A stretch of 64,000 nucleotides of DNA from Ruegeria sp. SCSIO 43209 (GCF_019904295.1 NZ_CP065359.1:2691001-2755000); one strand, 5' to 3'; counted from the first letter of the stretch, positions 34,565 through 43,737 are shown. Made by a program: numbers and translations. The notes: generated by a model not told the origin, from the letters alone.

Positions 34565-35159
34565 ACCTTGGCGACGCTTAAGTTTTAGATAAACACGAAG
34601 CCTCTTCTTGGATAGCCGACCATTGGTTTTTGCGGGCCTCCTCGCGCCTAAGTGTTATCCACCCTGCCTTTGACGAAATTCAATGTCTGCTTTGTGCTGG
34701 AGAAAGCTCCCCATTGCAGATGCAGCGAATGACAGCTTTCCGTCCGTTTCGTTAGAATAACAACGCGTTCTTGCGCAAACAGTACTCGCGCAGCCTGCTC
34801 CGCTGCACCTGTTTTGGGGCAGCGGGATTTGGACAAGCCAGACGCCCCTGGCCATCAGGGGCAAGGCGCTGCCTTCCCCCTCGGGCAACCCTATTAGACA
34901 ACACCGTGTCCTCGGCTACGCCTGCGAGCCGCACCACTATTGTCGAATAGCATTGCCTCGCCCCCATCCGCGTTCGCCACGTGGCAGATCAGCAGGAACA
35001 GGCGCCTTCGGCGACTGATCTGCAAATCAGCCCTGATTTTCCCAATGGAGAAGTCAGGATCATTGAAACCGGTCTAGGTGCTGGATGGAAGGATGTGAGG
35101 CGAAAATGGAAAGGTTCTGTCGCTGGTGGCAGAACTATGTGTCGCCTGACAAGGAAACC
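34565..35159. other. Non-coding chromosomal stretch left of the integrated element
   Basis: About 600 bases without a supportable gene. It holds a dispersed intergenic repeat copy at 34721-34751. Short frames on either strand lack domains and ribosome-binding sites. The right boundary is the left attachment repeat at 35160. Confidence 0.5.
34721..34751 (+). repeat. Dispersed intergenic repeat, copy
   Basis: TGCAGCGAATGACAGCTTTC then CGTCCGTTTCG; first 13 bases identical to the copy at 16037. Intergenic. Confidence 0.6.
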
Positions 35160-35176
35160 AGTGGCGGACCGAGGAG
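35160..35176 (+). repeat. Left attachment site (att) of the tRNA-Arg element
   Basis: AGTGGCGGACCGAGGAG, identical to 47947-47963, which covers the last 15 bases of the tRNA-Arg gene plus two flanking bases. This is the target duplication expected when a tyrosine integrase inserts an element at a tRNA 3' end. The element therefore spans about 35.16-47.96 kb (12.8 kb). Confidence 0.9.
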
Positions 35177-35215
35177 CAACTATATATTTTTTTTAACTAT
35201 CTGTTAAATTTTGAT

Positions 35216-35257
35216 TAATATACCAAATATAAGACTCATACCACTAAATATACCACA
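35216..35257 (+). promoter_or_regulatory. Probable integrase arm-type sites, left end
   Basis: Three spaced repeats: TATACCAAAT, CATACCACTAAA and AAATATACCACA. The last is shared with 47813-47823 at the integrase end. Position just inside the attachment repeat and the shared AWATACCAC core fit arm sites of a tyrosine recombinase. Confidence 0.55.
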
Positions 35258-35346
35258 CTGCGCATAGGTTCTGGCGTTTCAAAGCCTCAGGTTCGAGTAT
35301 GACTGAACGACCGGTAAGACGTAATGTAACAGACGCTCGCGCAAAG

Positions 35347-35380
35347 TGCAGTAAACGACTGCTTCGAGCCCAAAGCGGTC
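35347..35380 (+). repeat. Dispersed intergenic repeat, copy
   Basis: TGCAGTAAACGACTGCTTCG then AGCCCAAAGCGGTC. Shares AAACGACYGCTTCG and CAAAGCG with the copy at 35624. Confidence 0.6.
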
Positions 35381-35623
35381 GGGCACTCAGAAGGCTTTTG
35401 GTCGCCAACGAAATGCACAAGTTTGCTCGCAAACACTCTTTGAATTAAGCTTCGTGGGATGAGCTTAGATTTGAAAGAAGTTGATTTAAGGGCCGTCAGC
35501 GCTTGCCATCAGGGCATAAAGCCGGGCCGCCTGCTAGGTGATCCAGAAGCGCGCCTACCCGAGTTGTAATGCGCCTGTTCTGCGGACGACGCCGCCGTTA
35601 GCCCCATCGCAGCACCTTTGGCC

Positions 35624-35653
35624 TGCATAAACGACCGCTTCGCGGACAAAGCG
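35624..35653 (+). repeat. Dispersed intergenic repeat, copy
   Basis: TGCATAAACGACCGCTTCG then CGGACAAAGCG; 270 bases from the copy at 35347 in the same orientation. Confidence 0.6.
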
Positions 35654-35758
35654 TGCATTCGACAATTTCCCTGGAAACTCTTCGGGGATTTCGCTCCTCG
35701 CGTTAGGGCTATCAGATTGCGCATATGCATCTGCTAAGCTGTTGAGAGTTTTTGGAAC

Positions 35759-38700
35759 TCAGACGAAATCAAAGGCGTCGGTTGCGCGAACAATTTCTAG
35801 AACGACATCCTCATAGTCTTGATCGCCGCCACCCGTGAGGTCTTCAAAACCCAAAATAATTGACTCACCACCCGGTGCCACGCCCGAAAGGGAATGTTGG
35901 ACTCCGTCTCGATTCATGTCAGCATCATAACTGTGGTAGACAATCTGGTCTGTTGTTGTACCGTTTATGGCCAAGAAGATATCTGCACCATCGTCCAATG
36001 TTGCAACTGCACCAGCTGAATTGACGAAGTTGAATTCATCGGCTTCTCCCAAGCCAGCCAACCAGTCTGCACCATCTTGGACAATAAAGAAGCCAAGCGT
36101 ATTCCCAGCGTCGATACCTTCAACAAGAATAGCATCTTCACCTGGATCATTGGCGTTGTCGAACAGCACGCGAGCGTTTATCAAAGTACCAGCTTCATCG
36201 ATCTCATATAGGCCAACGACGTTGTCGTATCCCGCAAACCCAAGATCGACGATGTCGATCTCAAATTGGGTGCCACCATTGGATGTCAGGAAGAGCTGAT
36301 TGATCACACCGTTAACAAAGCTTGGGTCCACTGCTTTCCCCTCAGCAAGTTCGGGCAGTAGGTTCTCAAATGTGATGGTAGTATCATCCTCAAATGCGAC
36401 AGCCATGAAATCACCGTCAGAGTAGTTCCCCTCTAGCGTGACCCGCGTATCAAAATCGCCGTCCTGATCAGAGTCGATGTCCAAAATTGCTGAGCCAAAC
36501 GTGACCAACACATCTTTTCTAGAAAAGGCGGAGTTTTCCACTACAAGCTTGTCAGATGTGTCAAAGTTCCTAAGGCTATCTCCGTCCAATTCTTCTGCAT
36601 TCCCTCGGACGGTCTCTTCGCCATCAGCTGAGTCTAGATCAAACTCTTCTACTTCTTCGGTCGCTTCAATTTCTTCTGGTGAATTGGCTTCCTCGACCCT
36701 CCAAGCTGGACCACCATCCCTGTACCCCAGTGTTTCAAGGACCGCGACATCGATCCCGGACAAAGTCTCATTCGGGCCTCCATATCCTGCAGTTATCAAC
36801 GAGTCAGTGCCGAAATACAGGTGCTTTTTGTCAAGTTCAGTACGAACGAGGGCTGTTCCCTCATTCGACTCGTCGGTCAACAGAAAATAACTTTCACCCT
36901 GACCCTGATCGTTCGTTTCTTCCTGAATATGAAAATCCCACGGGTACGACACTGTTCCGACTCCGAGGCCGTGCAAGATTTCATGTGTAAACACCGTAGC
37001 CATATCATAAGACGGTAGTTGCCGAGATGCTTCATTGGGACCACCTGCTCCACTGTACCAAGCTGGTACTTTAGTCGGATCAATAAGTATTCGCATGTCT
37101 GGATCGGCGGTATTTGTATTAGTCACATACTCGTAAAGGGCCTGAGGCACGAACCGCTCGCCAACGCCACCATTGATCGGACTTCTAATTTCAAGTCTCA
37201 CTGGACTATCGACCTGGTCTGCTTCGGCAATTGAATCTCCAGCTATGTCCGCAATGGTATAGACAAGTTCAATCTCCAGATCTGGAACATATGAGTTGGC
37301 TTCATAAACACGTGCGGCAGCAGCAAATAAATCATTCTCCAGATAACGCTCTAAGTCTTGATCAACTTGAAACCCATTACGTTCAAAAGTGATATTCGTC
37401 CTGCTGGTTTGGAGTGGGTCATTCCCGGAAGCATCATCATCGGTTATTGTTCCATAAACTAGATCAAAGACATCACCAGAAAACGGGTCGAGCACACTAC
37501 CGGGAAGAGCTTGTCCGGTTACGTCAAACTGTTCTAACTGTGCCGTTGATTCAGTAATATTGATTGCCAGACCAAATACGATTTCGGAGTCTGGTTCGAT
37601 TACGGGATCGTCTACGATTGGCACCCTGACCAATTCACTTAAAGTTTGTCCTGCCTGGATAGTGATTTTCCTGGTGGCCGTTTCGGCGGTTCGAAAATCC
37701 GACCACTCACTTATATCTCCAAGTGCGACGCCGCCATTCATCGCCGGCATTGATCCGTCATAGAGTTGGACTAGGTCCAGAACAAGAATACCGGTGTCAA
37801 AGGCGTCGCTGAGCTCTACATTGAACTCCAGAAATCCACTGGATTCATTGGCAACCTGATCGGCCATCGAAATGCTGATGAGTCCTTCCACACCTACAAA
37901 ATCAGAAAGAGTCAATTCGGATACTTCTTCGACGATTAACCTATGGTTCGCTTCGCCATTTCCGTTTGTGTCGATAAGGACATTCCAAGTAGTGCCAATT
38001 TCTGGATCAATCTCCAGTACCACTTCGCCCCGTTGCCCCGTAAAGCCGTCGGGTTTCAACGTGAAATTCTGATTTCCCGATTGAAAAGGCTGTGCGTCCC
38101 ACATGGACAAATCAATTTTGTCGCCGTCCTCGCGACTAAAGTCCTTAATTGTGTCGGTGCCGAATAGTTCATCGAATAGGCCTGTTCCGGGCGCTTCTTC
38201 TTCATAGGCCGCGAAGTGATCCGCGCCTAGTCCTCCGGTAAGTGTGTTCTCCCCGGTGCTTAGGAAAAGAAAATCATTTGATGAACTTCCAATAATAGTA
38301 TCGTTGCCTTCTTGCCCATAAAGATACCAGGGGATGGGTTCGGCGCTTGATGCATCTATGCGATCATTACCATCTCTGCCTCGAAACTCTTCATGGCCAA
38401 GCACTTCATATCTAATAAACTCTACCGCTGTTCCCAACCTGTAGTAGACGTCTCGAATGGATTGCGCTTGCTCTAGCGTGGGCAATGTGACGATGTCATT
38501 GAGATTGGTACCGGAGCGCCACGTAGTAGTCATTAATTGAGTATTCGTTGCGTTTGCAATTGAAGCAAAATCTACAACATTGTCACCAGTCTCAGGTGGC
38601 CGCACGATTTCAGGGAAGCCTTGGTATGGTTCGCCGGGTATATAGCTTTCGTCGCTTAGGACCCAGATATAGTCAGGTATGGAATTTGAAAAATTGTTCT

Positions 38701-39427
38701 GGTCAGGACCGGGAATCTGGGGTCCGTATATCATCAATAGACCATCGCGAACGGCACCTTGCACGGCGTCACCATTGGTAAGCCCGTTCGTACTACCAAG
38801 TTGGCGATATGTCTCGTTACCAAATTCCGCCGTCTCGCCGAATCTAGGAATAGAATAGGTAGGGGTTAGATCTGGTGCGAATGCGGTTGCGTCATGCTCT
38901 TCAGTTATCTGAGCAGAAACCACTACAGCGTTAACGGTTGAAACTACCTCGGTAATATCGTCGCCAAGGTCGCGATAATCGTTAATACGGTCGGAGGAAT
39001 AATAAAATTCTTGAAGCAGATTGTTGAAATCATCCACAGGCCCAAATAACCCTGCATTTACGACCCTATCAGAATAGGGAAGCTCTTCTGGGGAAAACCC
39101 GCTTAGCCCAGTACCATTAGCGTATCTAATCTCTTGAAAAGGTGTGAAAAACGTCTGTCCGTTGTAATCGATAGGAACTAGTTCTGAAATTAGCTCTCCA
39201 TCCCAACCCGTAGATGAAATTAACTCTCCCGTTTGATCATCAAAAACTTCAATTTTTTGATACGTTACACTTTCAAACGAATACTCAATCTTTATCCAAT
39301 TCGACACTTCGCACCCCACACACTCTTGACGCAAACAAACAGAAACAATCTGATCTTTGTAATCGAAGTAGGTTGCCACAAATATTAAAGCACGTCTACT
39401 TTGGGCTCGAAGCGGCCATCCGAGCAC
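35759..39427 (-). CDS. Giant secreted protein with zinc-protease motif and DUF4114 C-terminus
   Basis: Up to 1222 residues, very acidic, as in type I secreted calcium-binding proteins. Visible parts are RTX-like nonapeptides near 375-430 ('GRDGNDRID', 'GQEGNDTIIG', 'GGLGAD'), a Calx-beta-like region near 540-700 and a zinc-protease motif 'HEILHGLGVGTVSYPWDFH' near residue 814. A ~95-residue module shared with the M10 protease follows ('GSAILDIDSDQDG'), and then a DUF4114-like end ('GFEDLTGGGDQDYEDVVLE'). The start is uncertain: the GTG at 39427 lies inside a dispersed repeat and no in-frame ATG exists for a long way, so the 5' end may be altered. No type I exporter is encoded nearby. Confidence 0.75.
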   Translation of the reverse strand: MLGWPLRAQSRRALIFVATYFDYKDQIVSVCLRQECVGCEVSNWIKIEYSFESVTYQKIEVFDDQTGELISSTGWDGELISELVPIDYNGQTFFTPFQEIRYANGTGLSGFSPEELPYSDRVVNAGLFGPVDDFNNLLQEFYYSSDRINDYRDLGDDITEVVSTVNAVVVSAQITEEHDATAFAPDLTPTYSIPRFGETAEFGNETYRQLGSTNGLTNGDAVQGAVRDGLLMIYGPQIPGPDQNNFSNSIPDYIWVLSDESYIPGEPYQGFPEIVRPPETGDNVVDFASIANATNTQLMTTTWRSGTNLNDIVTLPTLEQAQSIRDVYYRLGTAVEFIRYEVLGHEEFRGRDGNDRIDASSAEPIPWYLYGQEGNDTIIGSSSNDFLFLSTGENTLTGGLGADHFAAYEEEAPGTGLFDELFGTDTIKDFSREDGDKIDLSMWDAQPFQSGNQNFTLKPDGFTGQRGEVVLEIDPEIGTTWNVLIDTNGNGEANHRLIVEEVSELTLSDFVGVEGLISISMADQVANESSGFLEFNVELSDAFDTGILVLDLVQLYDGSMPAMNGGVALGDISEWSDFRTAETATRKITIQAGQTLSELVRVPIVDDPVIEPDSEIVFGLAINITESTAQLEQFDVTGQALPGSVLDPFSGDVFDLVYGTITDDDASGNDPLQTSRTNITFERNGFQVDQDLERYLENDLFAAAARVYEANSYVPDLEIELVYTIADIAGDSIAEADQVDSPVRLEIRSPINGGVGERFVPQALYEYVTNTNTADPDMRILIDPTKVPAWYSGAGGPNEASRQLPSYDMATVFTHEILHGLGVGTVSYPWDFHIQEETNDQGQGESYFLLTDESNEGTALVRTELDKKHLYFGTDSLITAGYGGPNETLSGIDVAVLETLGYRDGGPAWRVEEANSPEEIEATEEVEEFDLDSADGEETVRGNAEELDGDSLRNFDTSDKLVVENSAFSRKDVLVTFGSAILDIDSDQDGDFDTRVTLEGNYSDGDFMAVAFEDDTTITFENLLPELAEGKAVDPSFVNGVINQLFLTSNGGTQFEIDIVDLGFAGYDNVVGLYEIDEAGTLINARVLFDNANDPGEDAILVEGIDAGNTLGFFIVQDGADWLAGLGEADEFNFVNSAGAVATLDDGADIFLAINGTTTDQIVYHSYDADMNRDGVQHSLSGVAPGGESIILGFEDLTGGGDQDYEDVVLEIVRATDAFDFV

Positions 39428-39449
39428 TTCGCTCGAATGACTGCTTTGC
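39398..39449 (-). repeat. Dispersed intergenic repeat, copy overlapping the doubtful start of the giant protein gene
   Basis: On the minus strand GGCCGCTTCGAGCCCAAAGT, closely matching the copy at 35347; a second block (GCGAATGACTGCTTTGC on the plus strand) follows. This and the copies at 35347 and 35624 flank the same gene. Confidence 0.55.
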
Positions 39450-39472
39450 CTTGCTTGCGAGGCAGTGCCTGG

Positions 39473-39751
39473 TCAGTCGATCAATTTCTGCAGTTCCCTG
39501 TCAGTGCGGATAAGTTCATTGATCGTCTTGCGCATTTCCTCGGTTCCTCTCGACCGTCCCCCATGTTTCCAAGACGGATGACTTGGCCCCGCAGCATGCC
39601 CTCCTCTAGCCCCATGCATGCGACACACACTCCAACCTTGAACTGCAGGCGCGCTGCAGCGTTGGCCGGTAGACTTTGCCGTTGCTGTGCATCTGGGTGC
39701 ATTATTGAGTCTTTTGGTAGGGTCCGTGAGGTTGTCGTCACTTTTTGTCAT
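39473..39751 (-). CDS. Small cysteine/histidine protein (HGGxSTG-like), duplicated copy
   Basis: 92 residues from ATG 39751. Four-cysteine/histidine pattern in 'PRCTATAKSTGQRCSAP' and 'GWSVCRMHGARGGHAAG' resembles the small HGGxSTG-type proteins found in phages and integrative elements. It is a near copy of the gene at 43330-43608 and lies in the ~400-bp duplication on the other side of the M10 protease gene. Confidence 0.65.
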   Translation of the reverse strand: MTKSDDNLTDPTKRLNNAPRCTATAKSTGQRCSAPAVQGWSVCRMHGARGGHAAGPSHPSWKHGGRSRGTEEMRKTINELIRTDRELQKLID

Positions 39752-39869
39752 CCGACCGCCCCCCGTTTTGAACATTGCCAACGATAGCCTGACCACCTTC
39801 TTTGACTTCAACGCGCTCGACACGGACGGTTTGATCCGACTTAGATCGATACCGTTTCAGGGTCTCAAC
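39738..39869 (-). pseudogene. Truncated 3' end of the 211-residue element gene
   Basis: Encodes the last 43 residues ('VETLKRYRSKSDQTVRVERV' onward to 'SDDKK') of the intact protein at 43595-44230, with unrelated sequence upstream. It is a by-product of the duplication; the open frame to 40001 is fused to non-homologous sequence and probably not expressed as a meaningful protein. Confidence 0.8.
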
Positions 39870-40084
39870 CTTACTAATCAAAGGAAGGAACGACTTGTTG
39901 TCTCCTTGAAGAGTTGCACTCGGACGTTGGGTGCAAATAAGTGATGTAGCTGGCCCGTTATCATGCACAATTTTGATGGATGAACCTGCTTGGATTGCCA
40001 ATTACGCATTGAAGCCCAAGTTACCAGCATTGCTAGCAATGTTGACAAAAACCACGAGTATTTCTTCGCAATCACCGCTCTTCG

Positions 40085-43078
40085 CTAAACCCACACAAAC
40101 GAGTCTTCACTCAGATCCATAAACGCAAGGTCCTCAACTAAGACTTTGGCACCACCTAATTTAAGCAGCACCCCGTCATCCAGATCCCGGTACTTAATGT
40201 CGGAGATATCGTCTGCAAATAGACTTGAGCCGATCCCAATCTGGTCAATCCCAACTTCGAAATCAGTGACGATGTCGAAGCCATCAAAAAAGTGAAACTC
40301 AAAAAGGTCAGCTCCCTCTCCACCAATAAGAACATCGCGACCGGGTCCGCCTCTCAGGATATCGGCGCTTTCCCCACCTTCCAATTTGTCTCTTCCGAAG
40401 CCTCCCTCCAGGATGTCAGCTCCATCCAAGCCCTTGATATGGTCTCGTCCCCACAACCCCCGAAGATAATCCTCGCCACCATCATCACCAACGAGAACAT
40501 CTCGTCTCCAGCTGCCCGAAAGCGATACGCCGTCGCCAAGAATGCTCACTGTGATTAAGGCCGTGGCCTCGGAAGTTCTGCCGAACGCGTCTTCAATTTC
40601 ATAATTGAATATCTGGATTACCTCGTCTCCGGGATCGGCCAAATCAAAAACATCTGAATCTGCTTCATAGGTAAACGAACCATCATCATTCAGCGTTAGT
40701 TGCCCCTCTTCCGGACCAGAAAGTAGGGATACGGTTAGTTCTCCGCCTGTGTACCAGTTGTCGTTCGCCAGGATGTTTCCAGCCATGAAATCGTCTTCGT
40801 CAACGTAGAAAAAATCGTCTTGTGCATTTGGTGGAAACGAAACAGTTATGGCTGTCGACCCATCGAGATCTACAACCGTAAATTCCGAACCGGAATAGTC
40901 GCCCTCCAGGACGATGGTTGTGTCGGCTAATCCGTCTTTGTCAGTGTCTATGTCCAAAATTGCGGAGCCCATATAGACACTCAGATCACTTCGATCAAAA
41001 CTGACGCCATTTAAAATTAATACGTCATCAGTCCCAAATCCAACGACAGTATCACCGTCGAGTTCAGTTGGCACACCCGTTATCCGATCTGCACCAGAAA
41101 CTAAGTTGAATATCTCAATATCTTCCGAAGCCTCGTACACATCATCCGTTGTGTCGTCATCAATGTTCATCTCAGTTCGAGATGGGCCGTAAATCGCTTG
41201 GATGTATTGCCTATCCAATTCTGAGAACGCCCCTGTACTGAATGGGTCATGCATAATGGAATTCGAGTCGTTAGTGTGCTCAAGCCCAATTGCATGACCA
41301 ATTTCATGTATTACCAAGCTTTCGAGAGTAGCGCCGCTAACGCTATCTTTAACTAGTATGTCTCCAAAATCAGCATCCCTCCTATTGTACGAGTTGAACG
41401 TGGCATTCGCACCATCCGACAAAAAGAATGCATCGTTGAAACCAATCGCCTCTCCATCCTTCCCACCTGACCAATTTGCTAGATAGATCCTGATATCAGC
41501 GCCTTGTGCATTATAGCCTAGATTTTGAAAGCTTATTCCGCCATTCCGCTGCCATGTTTCAAATCCAATAAATACTGCTTCTGATAATTCCGAAAATTTC
41601 TGTGAGTTAGGATGATTGGGGTCAAGTTGGCCTTGATCGTTGAGAACGGCTATAGTGGGTCCACCAGCAATGAATTGAGAGTTGAAACTTGGAAGGTTAT
41701 TTCCATCCACTATTATCGAATAAGTTACAGTGCCACCATAAGTACCAAGTTCATGGCTATTTCCCCATTTGTACGCGACATTCCGGATTTGCTCGCCCGT
41801 TCTGTCTGTCAGAAGAATACTTTCAATACCGTTAAGTGTGTCGTTGCCTTGGTGACCTTCGCTTACCACGCGGCGGTCCCTTAATTGAAAACCGTTGGAT
41901 GTGTAAACGATACTGAAATCACCCACACCACTATCGGCGTCGTAATACTCCGTGATGCCGGAGTACTCGGCAATGTCGATCCCGCCACCACCAGTAATCC
42001 TATCGTCGCCTTCTTCGCCAAAAATGTTTTCATCGCCCGGTCCGCCAATATAGACATCGTCACCCGGGCCTAGTAGCGCGTAGCCGCCCAGTCCCGTTTG
42101 TGTCACGTGATCATTTCCTCCCCTGGCAAACAGGTAACCAGAGTTCATCCAAACAACATCGTTGTAGTTGCTGGCATGTCCATTGATGACGTACGTGGAG
42201 AAAGTGTCGATCTCTCCATATTCGTCGATTGCGCTACGCCCAGCCACTGTCGCTCCCGCATGTGTTTGCTGGCTATCGCTCAAGTTCACGAAGACCCCAC
42301 CGAGTAAAGACTCTTCGTAAAAATATATTCCCTCTTGGAATTGGTCGTTCCCAGAACCACCGATCAGAAATGTAGTTTCATTTCCAATCAGAACGTCGTT
42401 ATCAGCACCACCGTAAAGAAAGTCAAAAAGAAACTCTGAATGTGCCGGCCCAGAGTATAAAGTATCATCGCCATCCTCTCCGTATATATAGTCAATTCCA
42501 CTGCCACCTGTGAAAGTATCATTACCGCCTCCGAGTCTGGCGATAGTATTTTGGGAGCCTCCCGTTACGGTGTCGTTGGCATCGCCTAAAGTCAGATTGA
42601 ATGAGTCTGATGGTGCAAGCAGAGAAAGATCAATATTATTTCCATTAAGGCTATCCTGGTACCCAAAGTTAATGTGAAGCACAGATTGGTCGCCAATCAA
42701 TTGGCTTATTGTTAGCCCCTCTATTTCTGAAAGCCGTATTCCAGTTGCTCCTGCCCCGGGGGAGTTGTCGTTGCTGTGAAGGCCAAGAAAAGAGAAATTC
42801 AAACGACTTATTAGGTGTTCTCGCGACAAACTTGCGTACATAGTTGAGCGATCTGCGTCGAGATACTCTACAACATGGTGTGTTGATTCAGGCAAAGCTT
42901 GAGAGGTTATTGTTGGTATCTCATCAAGCAGCCAGATGGTCCCAAGGCTTGATTGCAAATAAAATCTGTTAGACAGCGTATCGTATTGAAGTTGCACGCC
43001 AGCAATTGGGGTGTTGTAGACATCGCTCGCCGGAAAAACCCGACCACCTGGGCCACTGTAAATTGCGCTGAAAGACAT
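40085..43078 (-). CDS. Secreted M10 (serralysin-like) metalloprotease with RTX repeats
   Basis: 997 residues. RTX calcium-binding nonapeptides occur in an N-terminal block (about 170-380: 'GGGNDTFTGGSGIDYIYGED') and again at the C-terminus (about 890-950: 'GLDGADILEGGFGRDKL'). Between them is the metzincin catalytic domain with 'HEIGHAIGLEHTND' near residue 590 and the Met-turn 'SIMHDP'. A ~95-residue module shared with the neighbouring giant protein ('GSAILDIDTDKDG') and a cadherin/VCBS-like 'NAQDDFFYVDEDDFMAGNIL' follow. Probably exported by a type I system encoded elsewhere and active outside the cell. ATG 43078 has a G-rich ribosome-binding site. Confidence 0.9.
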   Translation of the reverse strand: MSFSAIYSGPGGRVFPASDVYNTPIAGVQLQYDTLSNRFYLQSSLGTIWLLDEIPTITSQALPESTHHVVEYLDADRSTMYASLSREHLISRLNFSFLGLHSNDNSPGAGATGIRLSEIEGLTISQLIGDQSVLHINFGYQDSLNGNNIDLSLLAPSDSFNLTLGDANDTVTGGSQNTIARLGGGNDTFTGGSGIDYIYGEDGDDTLYSGPAHSEFLFDFLYGGADNDVLIGNETTFLIGGSGNDQFQEGIYFYEESLLGGVFVNLSDSQQTHAGATVAGRSAIDEYGEIDTFSTYVINGHASNYNDVVWMNSGYLFARGGNDHVTQTGLGGYALLGPGDDVYIGGPGDENIFGEEGDDRITGGGGIDIAEYSGITEYYDADSGVGDFSIVYTSNGFQLRDRRVVSEGHQGNDTLNGIESILLTDRTGEQIRNVAYKWGNSHELGTYGGTVTYSIIVDGNNLPSFNSQFIAGGPTIAVLNDQGQLDPNHPNSQKFSELSEAVFIGFETWQRNGGISFQNLGYNAQGADIRIYLANWSGGKDGEAIGFNDAFFLSDGANATFNSYNRRDADFGDILVKDSVSGATLESLVIHEIGHAIGLEHTNDSNSIMHDPFSTGAFSELDRQYIQAIYGPSRTEMNIDDDTTDDVYEASEDIEIFNLVSGADRITGVPTELDGDTVVGFGTDDVLILNGVSFDRSDLSVYMGSAILDIDTDKDGLADTTIVLEGDYSGSEFTVVDLDGSTAITVSFPPNAQDDFFYVDEDDFMAGNILANDNWYTGGELTVSLLSGPEEGQLTLNDDGSFTYEADSDVFDLADPGDEVIQIFNYEIEDAFGRTSEATALITVSILGDGVSLSGSWRRDVLVGDDGGEDYLRGLWGRDHIKGLDGADILEGGFGRDKLEGGESADILRGGPGRDVLIGGEGADLFEFHFFDGFDIVTDFEVGIDQIGIGSSLFADDISDIKYRDLDDGVLLKLGGAKVLVEDLAFMDLSEDSFVWV

Positions 43079-43329
43079 TGATCACCCCCCAAAAAACAAA
43101 AAAAATATTGCCCAAGGTATCACAATTGCCAAAGTTCTCAAAACTGTGAGGAATAGAAACCGACAAGTCTGTACAACTCTGGGCGCACCGAAAACGGGAC
43201 TATCGCACTTAATTTTGTGCCTAACGAAAACTGCGCGAACCAGTATCCGGAACCTGGATACTATTAGTTAAGACTACCTAAACGACTGAAGACTTTTACT
43301 TATATTTTTTTTGCGATCATCAAAGGTAC

Positions 43330-43608
43330 TTACCCAATCAAATTCTGCAACTCCTTGTCGGCGCGGACAAGTTCATTGATGGTCCTGCGAGCTTCTTCAG
43401 CCTTTCGCGATCTTTCTCCGTGCTTCCATGACGGATGACCCGGCCCAGCAGCATGCCCACCTCTGGCACCATGCATGCGACACACACTCCAACCTTGAAC
43501 TGCAGGCGCGCTGCAGCGTCGGCCGGTAGACTTTGCCGTTGCTGTGCATCTGGGTGCATCATTGAGTCTTTTGGTAGGGTCCATGAGGTTGTCGTCACTT
43601 TTTATCAT
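43330..43608 (-). CDS. Small cysteine/histidine protein (HGGxSTG-like)
   Basis: 92 residues with 'PRCTATAKSTGRRCSAPAVQ' and 'CRMHGARGGHAAG'. ATG 43608 is inside the end of the 211-residue gene (14-base overlap) and is preceded by a G-rich stretch, so it is the last gene of the small-gene operon 45516-43330. Zinc binding is likely from the Cys/His spacing; role unknown. Parent copy of the duplicate at 39473. Confidence 0.7.
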   Translation of the reverse strand: MIKSDDNLMDPTKRLNDAPRCTATAKSTGRRCSAPAVQGWSVCRMHGARGGHAAGPGHPSWKHGERSRKAEEARRTINELVRADKELQNLIG

Positions 43609-43737
43609 CCGACCGCCCCCCGTTTTGAACATTGCCAACGATAGCCTGACCACCTTCTTTGACTTCAACGCGCTCGACACGGACGGTCTGATCTGCCTTG
43701 GAGCGGTACCTCTTCAGGGTTTCAACCTGACTGGTGA
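43330..43737. repeat. Direct duplication, copy B (matches 39473-39880)
   Basis: This copy sits in its intact operon context, so it is the likely original. Together with copy A it brackets the M10 protease gene. Confidence 0.9.

Larger units (their letters stand above)
35177..35758. other. Left end of integrated element: AT-rich arm sites and repeats
   Basis: The first 80 bases are very AT-rich and carry three ATACCA-type direct repeats (about 35216-35257) matching ones beside the integrase gene, probably integrase arm sites. Two copies of the dispersed intergenic repeat follow (35347-35380 and 35624-35653). No gene is supported. Confidence 0.55.
39473..39880. repeat. Direct duplication, copy A (matches 43330-43737)
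   Basis: Alignable without gaps at a constant 3857-base offset. The block 39611-39829 is almost identical to 43468-43686; the outer parts have diverged. Contains the small Cys/His gene and the 3' end of the upstream gene, and flanks the M10 protease gene together with copy B. Confidence 0.9.

Noticed and set aside
34981..35196. 71-codon plus-strand frame across the left attachment site
   Set aside because: No ribosome-binding site or domain, and it crosses the element boundary.
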